Origin: a virus
Virus record (IMG/VR): IMGVR_UViG_3300005264_000021
Span: 1 to 36,477 of that record
Length of the DNA: 36,477 nt
Reading direction: 5' to 3' (one strand)
Shown: positions 7,360-15,282 of the stretch, piece by piece
Numbering within the stretch: position 1 is the stretch's first letter
Layout of the letters: each line of letters begins with the position of its first letter
Made by a program: the position numbers and the translations under genes
The notes under the pieces: generated by a model
The model's database searches: none
What the model saw: only the letters and a program-made list of their open reading frames with translations
Told to the model about the DNA's origin: nothing

Positions 7360-9222
7360 ATGAAATACATTAAAATTAATGAAAAAAAACAACCATTGCA
7401 TAAATTAAAAGATTTTAAATCTTCATCTGAAATTAAAGATTCTGAAAATATAGCCGTTTTAATTGAAAAACCATATGTGGTGATTGATATTGATTCAGAA
7501 GAAGATTTTAAAAAGATTTATAATATAATAACATCTTTAAACATTAAGAGTAATATTATGAAAACTGATAGAGGTGGCCACTTTTGGTTTACATGTAAAA
7601 AAGAAGTATCAAATAAAATAAATAAAAGATGTGGTTTAACTGTTCCAGTAGATTTAAAATCAGGTTATAGAAACAGTATGGTTACTGTTAAATTTAAAAA
7701 CAAATGGCGAAAGTGGATAATCACACATAAATTAATAGATGAAATACCTGAATGGCTTTTACCTTTAGGTTTAAAAGATGATGTTAGAAATTTAAAAGAA
7801 GGTGAAGGTAGAAATGATGCATTATTTAATCTGATAATACCTCTATTAAAAAAAGGATTTTCAAAAACATCAATTTATAATACTTTTATAATTATAAATG
7901 ATTATATTTTAAAAGAATCATTACCAATTGCAGAAATAAACGCTATGTTTGATAAAAATACAATTTTTGAAACTGTAAGTAAAGCTTTTTTAGAAAAAGG
8001 TAAATTTAAACATGATGAATTTGCTAAATGGATTTGTAAAATTCATAATATAAAATATTATGACCGATTATACATTTACAAAAATAATATATATTATCCT
8101 GATTTAAGATTTATTGAACAAAAATTAATAGAAGAGATTCCAGTTTTAACAAAACATAGGAGAAAAGAAACGTTATCATATATGGAATTAATAGATTCAA
8201 ATATCAATTTTCCTAAAAAAGAAAAAATAGTTGTTAAAAATGGAACATTAAATGTAATGGTTGAAAAGTTAGAAAAATTTAATCCTGATGTTTTTTATAC
8301 AACAATGATTAATTGCAAATACGATGAAAACGCATATGATGAAAATGTTGATAAAATGTTAAATCAATTAATTTCTAATGATAAAAAAACTAGAGAATTA
8401 TTAGAGGAAGTATTAGGATATTTATTAGTGGACCATGTAGAATATCAAAAAGCATTTATAATTGTTGGTGAAGGTTCTAATGGTAAATCAACATTTTTAA
8501 AAATGATTAGAGAATGGTTAGGCGTTGAAAATTGTTCATCTTTAGCAATAGAAGAATTAAACCATAGATTTAGAGCTTCGGCTTTATTTAATAAAAAAAT
8601 AAATTTAGGAGATGATATTTCCTCTAAAAATTTAGCTGACTCAGCAATGTTTAAATCTTTAGTTACTGGAGATAAAATAGTATTAGAAAGAAAAGGTTTA
8701 GATGCATTTGAATATTGTTATACTGGTAAATTAATGTTTACATCAAATAGTATTCCAATGTTTAAAGATAAATCAATAGGTTTATCCAGGAGATTAGTTT
8801 TAATTCCATTTATAAATACCTATTCTTCAAAAGATAAAAACTATGATCCAGAAATACTTGATAAAATAACTACTGAAAATGCTAAATCATATTTATTAAA
8901 CTTAGCAATAAAAGGTATTCAAAGATTACATGAAAATAAAAAATTTACTGAAAGCAGTATTGTTTTAGAATTATATTCACAATTTAGAAAAGAAAATAAT
9001 TCAGTTATAGAATGGCTTTCACACATTAAAATAGATAAAATAATTAATGAAGATACTCATAACACTTATGTGAAATATAAAAGTTTCTGTTTATCAAATG
9101 GTTTAATGCCACAAGGTATAAGAAGAGTAAATAAAACTATAAGATTAGAAATGAAAGTAACTACATATGTTACAAGTATAAATGGTAAATCATTACAAAT
9201 ATGGAGGTTAAAAAATGAATAA
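7360..9222 (+). CDS. Bifunctional primase-polymerase and D5-type helicase
   Basis: This 620-residue replication initiator/primase-helicase has two parts. Residues 1-130 form an archaeo-eukaryotic primase (prim-pol) domain, with catalytic DID at D43/D45 and GGHFWF carrying H74. Residues about 230-590 form a D5_N linker and superfamily 3 helicase: Walker A GEGSNGKST (370-378), Walker B-like LGDD, and a TSNSIP sensor motif. A winged-helix-like C-terminus follows. Proteins of this design prime and unwind DNA in P4-like elements and many phages. With the polymerase, SSB and SNF2 gene it makes a largely self-sufficient replisome. The start lies 6 bases after the polymerase stop with only a modest GGGAG site. 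Confidence 0.9.
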   Translation: MKYIKINEKKQPLHKLKDFKSSSEIKDSENIAVLIEKPYVVIDIDSEEDFKKIYNIITSLNIKSNIMKTDRGGHFWFTCKKEVSNKINKRCGLTVPVDLKSGYRNSMVTVKFKNKWRKWIITHKLIDEIPEWLLPLGLKDDVRNLKEGEGRNDALFNLIIPLLKKGFSKTSIYNTFIIINDYILKESLPIAEINAMFDKNTIFETVSKAFLEKGKFKHDEFAKWICKIHNIKYYDRLYIYKNNIYYPDLRFIEQKLIEEIPVLTKHRRKETLSYMELIDSNINFPKKEKIVVKNGTLNVMVEKLEKFNPDVFYTTMINCKYDENAYDENVDKMLNQLISNDKKTRELLEEVLGYLLVDHVEYQKAFIIVGEGSNGKSTFLKMIREWLGVENCSSLAIEELNHRFRASALFNKKINLGDDISSKNLADSAMFKSLVTGDKIVLERKGLDAFEYCYTGKLMFTSNSIPMFKDKSIGLSRRLVLIPFINTYSSKDKNYDPEILDKITTENAKSYLLNLAIKGIQRLHENKKFTESSIVLELYSQFRKENNSVIEWLSHIKIDKIINEDTHNTYVKYKSFCLSNGLMPQGIRRVNKTIRLEMKVTTYVTSINGKSLQIWRLKNE

Positions 9223-9352
9223 GAATAGCTGTAACCACAAATGGGAATATACACATACAATTGTAACAATAGAATACAAAGAAAATTATAGTTGCCCTAG
9301 ATGTAGATGTGGTGAAACTCTAAGAAAAACAGTAAGAACTGATGTTTTTTGA
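9215..9352 (+). CDS. Small cysteine-rich (zinc-ribbon-like) protein
   Basis: This 45-residue protein overlaps the primase stop by 8 bases, with GGAGGTTAAAAAATG as start signal. Cysteines at C6, C27, C30 and C32, plus H8, could form one zinc site (SCPRCRCGE). It ends in TGA. The function is unknown; it is one of several tiny zinc-ribbon proteins in the early block. Confidence 0.65.
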   Translation: MNKNSCNHKWEYTHTIVTIEYKENYSCPRCRCGETLRKTVRTDVF

Positions 9353-9403
9353 TTTAAATGATATAAGTATTATTAAACGGAAAGTTAAAAAGAGGTTAAA
9401 AAA

Positions 9404-9577
9404 ATGATTGATTTTATAATAGGATTAGTATTTGGAGCTACATTAACATTTATCCTATTAATTGATGAAGTAGATAAATTAGAAAAGAAAATAAAAACTA
9501 GGAATAGGTTTATAAAGCATCAAGAAGGAATCATAAACATGTTAAGAAATGACGTAAAATATAAAGGAGAAGAGTAA
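9404..9577 (+). CDS. Small single-pass membrane protein
   Basis: This 57-residue protein has a hydrophobic N-terminal segment (residues 3-20, IIGLVFGATLTFILLI-like) followed by a charged helical tail. The start signal is GAGGTTAAAAAAATG and the stop TAA shares its last base with the next ATG. The topology suggests a membrane anchor with a cytoplasmic coil. The function is unknown. Confidence 0.65.
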   Translation: MIDFIIGLVFGATLTFILLIDEVDKLEKKIKTRNRFIKHQEGIINMLRNDVKYKGEE

Positions 9578-9897
9578 TGAAACAACATATAACAGAAGAA
9601 CAAGTAAATGAGTTAGTAGCACTAATAAGTTATTATGGAGTTTACGAATTAGTAGGTATGGATCAAGGCCAACTACCTTTGTCATCTAGCGACTGAAATG
9701 TATATGCATCAAAACATTTCACCATAGGAAAGATGATGGAGATGTTAGAAGATAGAATTGATACTATACTTTGTTTTAATAAAAAATGGTTTGTAAGTAT
9801 ACCAATAATAGGATTACCAACAAAAGAATTTAAAGAATTAGAATTATGTGACGCATTATTTAAAGCGTTAAAATATATTTTAAAGGAGGAGAAATGA
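9577..9897 (+). pseudogene. Small gene split by an in-frame TGA
   Basis: One frame runs from ATG 9577 to TGA 9895-9897 and would give about 106 codons, but codon 40 (9694-9696) is TGA. The first half is MKQHITEEQVNELV... ending SSSD. The second half continues in the same frame as NVYASKHFTIGKMMEMLEDRID... and reads like ordinary coding sequence up to the next gene. One base change (TGG to TGA) would split an otherwise intact gene. A restart at ATG 9733 (or 9736) after AGGAAAG could make the last 54-55 residues separately. The alternatives are a sequencing error, a young nonsense mutation or read-through. No function is recognised. Confidence 0.55.
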
Positions 9898-9898
9898 A

Positions 9899-10243
9899 AT
9901 GAATAAAAGACAAGGAAAAATATTAATAATTATAGTGCTAATTTTTACATTTAGTTTAGGAAGTTTCTTTGGATATTCTTATAAAGGTTATGAAAAAAAT
10001 AAATTAATAACAGATAATGCTGGTACTATATTAAGTTTAGAAACTCAAATAACAGAATTAACGGAAGTTTTATATAATAGAATTACAATAGATGTGAAGC
10101 TTGATACAATATTAAATCAAATAGAAAATAATAATACTAAAATTGATAATGCTCTTGTGGATAGGTTTTCAGAACTACAGAACAGATTAGATACAATAGC
10201 TAAAACTCAATTTAGTATAGTGGATTTGATGGAGGTTAAATAA
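9899..10243 (+). CDS. Membrane-anchored coiled-coil protein, unknown function
   Basis: This 114-residue protein has a basic start (MNKRQGK), one membrane segment (about 8-27, hydrophobic and ending in GSFFGYSY), then a predicted coiled coil (about 45-110, LETQITELTEVL... and later heptads). It has a good AAAGGAGGAG site at 9881-9890. It could be a membrane-bound early protein such as a spanin-like, exclusion or replication-anchoring factor, but nothing decides among these. Confidence 0.65.
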   Translation: MNKRQGKILIIIVLIFTFSLGSFFGYSYKGYEKNKLITDNAGTILSLETQITELTEVLYNRITIDVKLDTILNQIENNNTKIDNALVDRFSELQNRLDTIAKTQFSIVDLMEVK

Positions 10244-10247
10244 AAAA

Positions 10248-10379
10248 ATGCAAAGTTACGATGAAATGATACGAGCGAAAAGTAGGTACACAGTAAAATG
10301 TGAAAAATGTGGGAACATGAATGAACCAAACACAATTAAATGTTGGGCATGTGAGACAAAATTAGAAGACAAAGTATAA
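10248..10379 (+). CDS. Small zinc-ribbon protein
   Basis: This 43-residue protein has two CxxC knuckles, C18-x2-C21 and C32-x2-C35 (CEKCG and CWAC), the classic zinc-ribbon spacing. The start signal is GGAGGTTAAATAAAAAAATG, part of which lies inside the end of the previous gene. The function is unknown. Zinc ribbons of this size often bind nucleic acid or a host protein. Confidence 0.65.
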   Translation: MQSYDEMIRAKSRYTVKCEKCGNMNEPNTIKCWACETKLEDKV

Positions 10380-10436
10380 TAAAACATGCAACGTGAGTGT
10401 AGCACGATGTAAATATAACTATTAGTACCACAAAAG

Positions 10437-10464
10437 CACAAGAGGGTCTACACACCTGCTTGTG
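10437..10464 (+). other. Imperfect hairpin upstream of 10485 gene
   Basis: CACAAG (10437-10442) pairs with CTTGTG (10459-10464), extended after one mismatch by GGG against CCT. It lies in a ~105-base untranslated gap, one of few gaps in the early block. There is no U-run, so it is not a terminator. It could be an mRNA processing or stability element; the evidence is weak. Confidence 0.3.
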
Positions 10465-10484
10465 TAACTATAAAAGGAGGGAAT

Positions 10485-10721
10485 ATGAAAAATTCACTAG
10501 GAGATTTAAATAATCATTTATTTGCACAAATGGAAAGATTGAGTGATGAAGAATTAAAAGGAAATAAATTAACAGAAGAATTATGTAGAGCTAAAGCCAT
10601 AGCTGATATATCAAAACAAATTATTGATAATGGTTCACTGGTTTTAAAAGCAAAACAAATAGTAGCTGAAAGTTTCAACGCAAATGCTACTTTACCTAAA
10701 ATGCTAAAAGGTGGGGAGTAA
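10485..10721 (+). CDS. Conserved small phage protein, unknown function
   Basis: This 78-residue helical protein begins MKNSLGDLNNHLFAQMERL and has a central RAKAIADISKQIIDNG. It resembles a widespread unnamed family of Gram-positive phages that usually precedes an HNH gene, as here. GGAGG precedes the ATG. Its TAA overlaps the HNH start by one base. No activity is known; the two coiled helices suggest a small oligomer. Confidence 0.7.
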   Translation: MKNSLGDLNNHLFAQMERLSDEELKGNKLTEELCRAKAIADISKQIIDNGSLVLKAKQIVAESFNANATLPKMLKGGE

Positions 10722-11317
10722 TGCACACATATACACTTGATCAAAAAGAATTTATAAAAGCAAACATTAAGGGAATTAGTGTTTTTAAATTAGTAGATAA
10801 AATTAATAAGAGATTTGACACTGATTTAAACTACAATCAAATCAGAGCATATGTTAAAAATCACAAATTAACCAGTGGACATGATACTCAATATAAAAAG
10901 GGGCATAATCCTACCGGTGGATGTATTAAAAAAGGACAAAGAAGAGGTGTCAAAACAGAATATAAAAAAGGAGTTCATCCTCATAACTGGGTACCAGTAG
11001 GAGCAGAACGAATAACCACTGATGGATATATAGACATTAAAGTCCAAGATGGCCATCAGCAGCATAACTGGAAAGCAAAACATAAAATCATATGGGAAAA
11101 AGCAAATGGACCAATACCCAAAGGAAATGTAGTGATATTTGCAAACGGTGATAATAGAGACTTTGATATAGATAATTTACTATGCATAACAAAACATCAA
11201 CTATTAGTATTAAATAGAAAACACTTAATCAAAAATAACAGCAATATAACAAAGACAAGTGTAGAGTTAGCAAAATTATATATTAAGATAGCGGAGGTTA
11301 AAAAAAAAAATGAATAA
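10721..11317 (+). CDS. HNH endonuclease
   Basis: This 198-residue protein is of the phage HNH_3 type. An N-terminal helical region (1-50) looks like a helix-turn-helix. It is followed by KKGHNP/KKGQRRG/KKGVHP repeats (about 59-88) typical of DNA-contacting linkers, then the beta-beta-alpha core with H121 in KHKIIWE and ANGDNRDFDIDNL (141-153). The core keeps the VVIF...NGD form seen in this subfamily rather than the usual HHxN. It probably nicks or cuts DNA at specific sites and may be a free-standing homing endonuclease. It sits in an operon with the preceding small gene (TAATG overlap). Confidence 0.85.
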   Translation: MHTYTLDQKEFIKANIKGISVFKLVDKINKRFDTDLNYNQIRAYVKNHKLTSGHDTQYKKGHNPTGGCIKKGQRRGVKTEYKKGVHPHNWVPVGAERITTDGYIDIKVQDGHQQHNWKAKHKIIWEKANGPIPKGNVVIFANGDNRDFDIDNLLCITKHQLLVLNRKHLIKNNSNITKTSVELAKLYIKIAEVKKKNE

Positions 11318-11447
11318 ATTAGAATTATATGATTTAACAGTTAAAGCTAAAGAAAATTATAAATTAACTAAGCGTAAATATTTTTATAGAGAATATAAAA
11401 AGTTATATAAAAAATATAAAAAAGCGGGAGGAAAATTAAAAATATGA
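11310..11447 (+). CDS. Tiny basic protein, unknown function
   Basis: This 45-residue protein is dominated by Lys and Tyr (YKKLYKKYKKAGG near the end). It overlaps the HNH gene by 8 bases and the next gene by ATGA. The start signal is GGAGGTTAAAAAAAAAATG. The strong charge suggests nucleic-acid or membrane-surface binding. No family is recognised. Confidence 0.55.
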   Translation: MNKLELYDLTVKAKENYKLTKRKYFYREYKKLYKKYKKAGGKLKI

Positions 11448-11779
11448 ATAAAAACACTAATGTACATAATCAAGAAAAATATATTGAAGCAGTATTTCTT
11501 TTAAAAAAATTAGTACTCATTCAAGATCAGGAAAAGTTCCCGTGTCCTAGATGTGGAAAAGATAAATTAAAAGGTCCAGGAATTGATAAATTCAGTAGAA
11601 GAATAGCTATGGTTAGAATTTGTAAAGATTGTACAATTACTGAAAATAAAGAAGATTTAAATTTTATAGCTTTAGAAGGTGAAAGTATGAAGGGTTATTA
11701 TCATAGATGGAAAAATTCAAATGAAATATTAAAAATATATGAATGGGAATTTATTAAAAAGATGGGAGGTGAAAAATAA
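11444..11779 (+). CDS. Zinc-ribbon protein, unknown function
   Basis: This 111-residue protein has an N-terminal helix, then a zinc-ribbon core with C34-x2-C37 (CPRCG) and C60-x2-C63 (CKDC), then a helical C-terminus. Small proteins of this layout are frequent in the rightmost early operon of Gram-positive phages, and some act as late transcription regulators; whether that holds here is inference. Its start overlaps the previous stop (ATGA), with GGGAGG upstream at 11428-11433. Confidence 0.65.
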   Translation: MNKNTNVHNQEKYIEAVFLLKKLVLIQDQEKFPCPRCGKDKLKGPGIDKFSRRIAMVRICKDCTITENKEDLNFIALEGESMKGYYHRWKNSNEILKIYEWEFIKKMGGEK

Positions 11780-11780
11780 T

Positions 11781-11963
11781 ATGAATGATAAATTTTTAAT
11801 ACAATTGAAAAGTAAATTAAACAATGTGAATAATAACATTAAAAGAGAATATGCAAAAGTAACTGAATCAAATATAAAAATATCAGTATATGGTGAAATA
11901 CGAGATGAATATGAAGGTTTAATTTATGATTATGAAATCAAAGAAGGTGAAAATGAAAATTAA
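11781..11963 (+). CDS. Small protein, unknown function
   Basis: This 60-residue protein is helical in the first part (FLIQLKSKLNNVNNNIK) and acidic in the last. An in-frame ATG at 11739 exists, but ATG 11781 is preferred because it follows GGGAGGTG at 11764-11771 and sits just after the previous stop. It overlaps the next small gene by 11 bases. No family is recognised. Confidence 0.55.
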   Translation: MNDKFLIQLKSKLNNVNNNIKREYAKVTESNIKISVYGEIRDEYEGLIYDYEIKEGENEN

Positions 11964-12105
11964 AATTAAACAATTAAAAACTAGATATGATGAAATGTTT
12001 AAATGTATTTGTGGTTGTTCAGATTTCATTGAAACTTATAAAGATAAAAGCTATCTGTATCATTGTTGTAAGTGTGGTATGTTTTGTTCACACAAAAGAA
12101 AATAA
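11953..12105 (+). CDS. Small cysteine-rich zinc-binding protein
   Basis: This 50-residue protein has a CICGC cluster (C18, C20, C22) and a CCKCGMFC cluster (C38, C39, C41, C45), which together could hold one or two zinc ions. It is the last gene of the early block, directly before the plus-strand terminator. The function is unknown. Confidence 0.65.
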   Translation: MKIKIKQLKTRYDEMFKCICGCSDFIETYKDKSYLYHCCKCGMFCSHKRK

Positions 12106-12111
12106 ACTTAA

Positions 12112-12140
12112 ACCCACTCATACAGTGGGTTTTTTTTTTT
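12112..12140 (+). terminator. Intrinsic terminator of the plus-strand block
   Basis: ACCCACT (12112-12118) and AGTGGGT (12124-12130) form a perfect 7-bp stem with a 5-base loop, followed by T through 12140. It lies 7 bases after the last plus-strand gene. Confidence 0.92.
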
Positions 12141-12144
12141 ACGT

Positions 12145-12169
12145 GAAAAAGACACCCCGAAGGATGTCT
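12145..12169 (-). terminator. Intrinsic terminator of the minus-strand block
   Basis: Read on the minus strand, AGACATCC and GGGTGTCT pair (one G-U) around a UUCG tetraloop and are followed by UUUUU (12149-12145). It ends the late transcript after the 12202-12681 gene and faces the plus-strand terminator head-on. Confidence 0.88.
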
Positions 12170-12201
12170 TAATCAAATATAAGAAGGTGCCAATGAAAGG
12201 G

Positions 12202-12681
12202 TTATTTAAAATTACAATGAATATGTCTACTGCTTTTTAGGTATGCTTTCCAGTATGTGCCGGTTATTCCGAATTCTTCGCCTACTTTTAGACATACTTT
12301 GTTTACTAAAACTGGATCTATTGTTTCCCCTCGGTACCTAGCTGTGATGTCATACGCTTCTGATTTCAAATGCTTTGATGTCTCCGATGGTTTGTTCGGT
12401 ATCTTCAGCTTGTTCTTTACACAATAATTATAATAATCCACTAGCTCCTGGTTGTGCTCCATGCACCTCCAACATTTGATAGTTACTGTTACTTGGTGTT
12501 TTGTTGGATCATAATTTGGGATTATTAAACTATAAATGTAATTAAGCTCGTCTCTTACTGCTTGTGGGAATAGCATTATATTTGCTTTTACCGTGGTTCT
12601 GTTCTCTTTGTACTTTCTTATGCAATGTGAGCAGCAGTACTCGTTGTACCAAAAATTTTCTGAAACTTGATAATTATGCAT
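12202..12681 (-). CDS. Peptidase M15-type endolysin
   Basis: This 159-residue protein has the fold signature of Peptidase_M15_3 (zinc D,D- or L,D-peptidase of cell-wall peptides). CWRCMEHN (70-77) is followed by SKHLKSEAYDI giving H104 and D111, and HIH (H153 or H155) close to the C-terminus. These are the expected zinc ligands and the acidic partner. There is no wall-binding domain, and the N-terminus has a cysteine cluster (C16, C17, C20). It should cleave peptidoglycan stem peptides or cross-bridges at lysis. As the last late gene, downstream of a holin gene, it is the best endolysin candidate. Confidence 0.82.
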   Translation of the reverse strand: MHNYQVSENFWYNEYCCSHCIRKYKENRTTVKANIMLFPQAVRDELNYIYSLIIPNYDPTKHQVTVTIKCWRCMEHNQELVDYYNYCVKNKLKIPNKPSETSKHLKSEAYDITARYRGETIDPVLVNKVCLKVGEEFGITGTYWKAYLKSSRHIHCNFK

Positions 12682-12692
12682 GTTGATCTCCT

Positions 12693-13004
12693 TTATCCGA
12701 TGTAATTAGGTATAGTCGATTTCAATATCTCCATCGTGATTTTTTGTATAACTCCGATGTCGTTATCGTCAGTGTCTTTTATCTTAGACTCTGTATCGTA
12801 TCTTCCTATCATTTCTTTTGTTGTTGCAGGTGCTAACTCCACTTCAAATATCCCGGCTGTGATCGTGGCTACAACTTCTATTGTTACACTATTTTGTGTA
12901 TAAGCAAAAACACCGACAGCGTTTATGTCCGTTTGTGTCTCTCCTGCTTCATTGATAATTGTTAATTTAATTTTTAGCGTTTCTCCCTGATATGCTTCAA
13001 TCAT
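12693..13004 (-). CDS. Small beta-rich protein, probable tail/appendage accessory
   Basis: This 103-residue protein begins MIEAYQGETLKIKLTI. A longer in-frame ATG at 13037 exists, but 13004 is preferred since AAGGAG lies 10 bases upstream. The sequence looks like one immunoglobulin-like or baseplate-type beta domain, with an EVELAP...GRYDTESKI segment similar in style to small upper-baseplate proteins of Gram-positive phages. It overlaps the preceding appendage gene by 8 bases. The role is inferred from position. Confidence 0.6.
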   Translation of the reverse strand: MIEAYQGETLKIKLTIINEAGETQTDINAVGVFAYTQNSVTIEVVATITAGIFEVELAPATTKEMIGRYDTESKIKDTDDNDIGVIQKITMEILKSTIPNYIG

Positions 13005-14922
13005 AAATAATCCACTCCTTTTCATATGTAATATCAAATATTACTTTTTCTTCATTCTTAAATATATTATAAATTACATCAGCTGTATAACCAACTGATT
13101 GTTTTACTTTTTCTTTGTAATCTTCCAACAGTACTGTTTCTTCATATGTTACTTTAAATATTACGGTTTCTTGGTAGAGTCTACCTAGATAGGATGATAT
13201 TCCCGCAAAACCACTAGCACTATTTCTAATTGTTATAGTTTGAGTTGTGAGTCCTAGTCCTTCTTTTTCTGCGTCGTTCGTTAGGTTGTGCTTGACGCTT
13301 ATTAAAGAGGTCCCCTCTGCGTTTCTCTTTCCTTGGCTACTTAATGTTATTGTTTCTGTGGTGCTTATGCTGTCTTGTCCACTTTTGTACCCTTCTTTGC
13401 TGGTTTGTATTTTTATTGAAGTTTCTACAGGTGGTGATCTACCTTCTTTTATCCCGGTTGCTGCTGTTCCTAATGCTAGCGATATACTAGATGCTCCGTC
13501 ATGGTGTTCTGACTTGGATCCTTCTGCGCTTGTTTGTATAGTTAGCGTAATCTCCGATGTGTTGTATCCGGTTTTTGTTCCTGTTGTACTTAAGTGCATA
13601 CTTTCTATTATATAAGATGCTCCTGTTGCGCCTCTGGTCCCTGTTGAACTCATTTGCATGTTTGTTGTATTACTTGATGCTCCTGTTGTTTCTTTTATTC
13701 CTGTGTTTGATTGTTGGATAACTGTTGAGATATCCCCTGTCCCTGTTCCTGTTTTGTCGCCTGATGAGGAAAGTTGCATTGTCTCTGTTATAGATGAAGT
13801 TCCGTCATGATGTTCTGATGATGATGATGATTTCGGGAATTCTACTATTGCTATGGACATATATTGTGTCTGTCCATTGTCTGATTGTCTGGATCGTACT
13901 ACGGTTGTGCTATTTAAGTATTGATTTATAAACCCTCTAGGGAATGCTGTTCCTGTACCTGTACAATCATTGGTTGCGGACATTATACCTGTGTTATCTA
14001 ATGATCCCACTGCTGTTATAGTAGTGTCTTGTATTTCTTCTTCTGTGCTTCCATCCATTAATAAATTATCTAACCATTGTACTTTCATCATAGTGTCTGT
14101 TGTTGTGTCCGAATTACTTATTACAAATACTCTATTAATCTTGTTTGTTAAATTGGTGCTTGTAGCTACATCGGATGTTAGTGTTGTTGTTGATATTCTA
14201 ATTTGACAACTTGCATCATCTAATCCGCAGGCATTATCCGTTGTTGTATATTGCGCGTGATAGAACGTCCTTGATAAAGTTACCGAAGGTGATAGTGTCG
14301 CTGTTCCTGTATCGCATGAAAACTCATGTTTTTGTACGCTCCAATTAGAACCGGTAAATTCTATTATTGCGTATGATACATACCCTTCGCTAGTTCCTTC
14401 TCCTCTGGTTGCTGTTAATGTGGTCCCTGATATAGATAATTTAAACAAATGCCCCTGTGAGTCATTTCTACTGACATCATCTCCGCTTTGTGCTGTTATC
14501 CAGGGCACACAATCTGCTACGTTTGATATTCCGGATATGGTGTCTGTGTTTGTTACACTTCCGCTTGTTACTGTTATAAGCCCTTTTTGCCTTACTATTA
14601 TTTCATTAGCTCCACTCGCTGATCCTACATATTGTATAATCTGCCAGTCTATTCTGTTATCGTTGGCTGTTCCTTCTCTTGTGAAAACAATATTGTCTCC
14701 AGAATAGGTCATTCGCACTGTGTAATCATCGGTGTTTTGATTCCCCCCACCTACTGTCCTGCCCATTCCAGAAAAGTGTGAATTTGAAATCATACAAAAC
14801 CAGGCGGTAGAAGCTATACCACTTTCTAGGTCAAAATCTGTACCTTCGGTCAAAGTAAGTGTAGCGTTTCCAGCCGCCATTATAGAGCTACCTCTTATTA
14901 TTTTAAAATCATTAGTAGCCAT
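12997..14922 (-). CDS. Repeat-containing virion appendage protein
   Basis: This 641-residue protein has two regions. Residues 1-365 are beta-rich with three related segments (DWQIIQYVG, SYAIIEFTG, SIAIVEFP), similar in style to virion structural proteins of environmental phages. Residues 370-571 form about ten tandem ~20-residue repeats of the form [GxS]xIxxxIxLSxxGxK, two of which begin EHHDG. The C-terminus ends in two related strands, VIFKVTYEE and VIFDITYEK. The repeats suggest an extended beta-structured stalk or surface-binding fibre. Base composition is much richer in G+C than the rest of the genome, so it may be a recent acquisition. It has a clear TAGGAGAC site. Confidence 0.7.
   Translation of the reverse strand: MATNDFKIIRGSSIMAAGNATLTLTEGTDFDLESGIASTAWFCMISNSHFSGMGRTVGGGNQNTDDYTVRMTYSGDNIVFTREGTANDNRIDWQIIQYVGSASGANEIIVRQKGLITVTSGSVTNTDTISGISNVADCVPWITAQSGDDVSRNDSQGHLFKLSISGTTLTATRGEGTSEGYVSYAIIEFTGSNWSVQKHEFSCDTGTATLSPSVTLSRTFYHAQYTTTDNACGLDDASCQIRISTTTLTSDVATSTNLTNKINRVFVISNSDTTTDTMMKVQWLDNLLMDGSTEEEIQDTTITAVGSLDNTGIMSATNDCTGTGTAFPRGFINQYLNSTTVVRSRQSDNGQTQYMSIAIVEFPKSSSSSEHHDGTSSITETMQLSSSGDKTGTGTGDISTVIQQSNTGIKETTGASSNTTNMQMSSTGTRGATGASYIIESMHLSTTGTKTGYNTSEITLTIQTSAEGSKSEHHDGASSISLALGTAATGIKEGRSPPVETSIKIQTSKEGYKSGQDSISTTETITLSSQGKRNAEGTSLISVKHNLTNDAEKEGLGLTTQTITIRNSASGFAGISSYLGRLYQETVIFKVTYEETVLLEDYKEKVKQSVGYTADVIYNIFKNEEKVIFDITYEKEWIIYD
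13203..13815 (-). repeat. About ten tandem ~60-bp coding repeats
   Basis: These encode residues 370-571 of the appendage protein. The units average 20 residues, sharing a serine/threonine-rich strand ending in an xxGxK turn. Copies 1 and 6 share EHHDG(T/A)SSI. They have diverged at DNA level, so the array is old or under diversifying selection. Confidence 0.75.
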
Positions 14923-14931
14923 TTATGTCTC

Positions 14932-15282
14932 CTAGCCATTTAAGTCTATATCTGCGTCAGTTAATGTATACGTTCCTTGTCCTGCATATACTTCGTTTGT
15001 TATTGCATCTGAACCATAAAAAGTGCCACCTGATGCCGCTGACCAATAGCCTATGTACTTAACTGTTGTACCTGCTGGAATATCAAACGAAGGCGCATTT
15101 GAACTATCCAAAGCTCCGCCTGATGCCGCATTCCATGTTATGCTTTTTCTTGCATACGCTGGTGATCCTCCGGTTATTTCGTTTAATCCGGTTGTTCCAG
15201 GATCATCATCGTGCATCGATACATATACCGCTGCTGCTGCTAATGCTTGAAGCATTAGATTCTTAGCTGTTGCATTTAACAT
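14932..15282 (-). CDS. Small tail-fibre-type protein
   Basis: This 116-residue protein matches a recurrent phage family. An N-terminal helix precedes VYVSMHDDDPGTTGLNEI, then GGSPAYARKSITW, then a beta domain ending in a Gly/Asp-rich turn. It is usually annotated as a minor tail or fibre protein. It lies between the holin and the long appendage gene, with AGGAGG upstream. G+C content is also raised here. Confidence 0.7.
   Translation of the reverse strand: MLNATAKNLMLQALAAAAVYVSMHDDDPGTTGLNEITGGSPAYARKSITWNAASGGALDSSNAPSFDIPAGTTVKYIGYWSAASGGTFYGSDAITNEVYAGQGTYTLTDADIDLNG

Noticed and set aside
10437-10464. Hairpin as a terminator before the 10485 gene
   Set aside because: It has no U-run and an imperfect stem, so it is kept only as a weak possible mRNA element.
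13247-15266. Several plus-strand open frames of 60-120 codons opposite the appendage genes
   Set aside because: They are shadows in higher-G+C DNA. They lack ribosome sites and start codons in sensible places, while the minus-strand frames are long, overlap properly and match known families.
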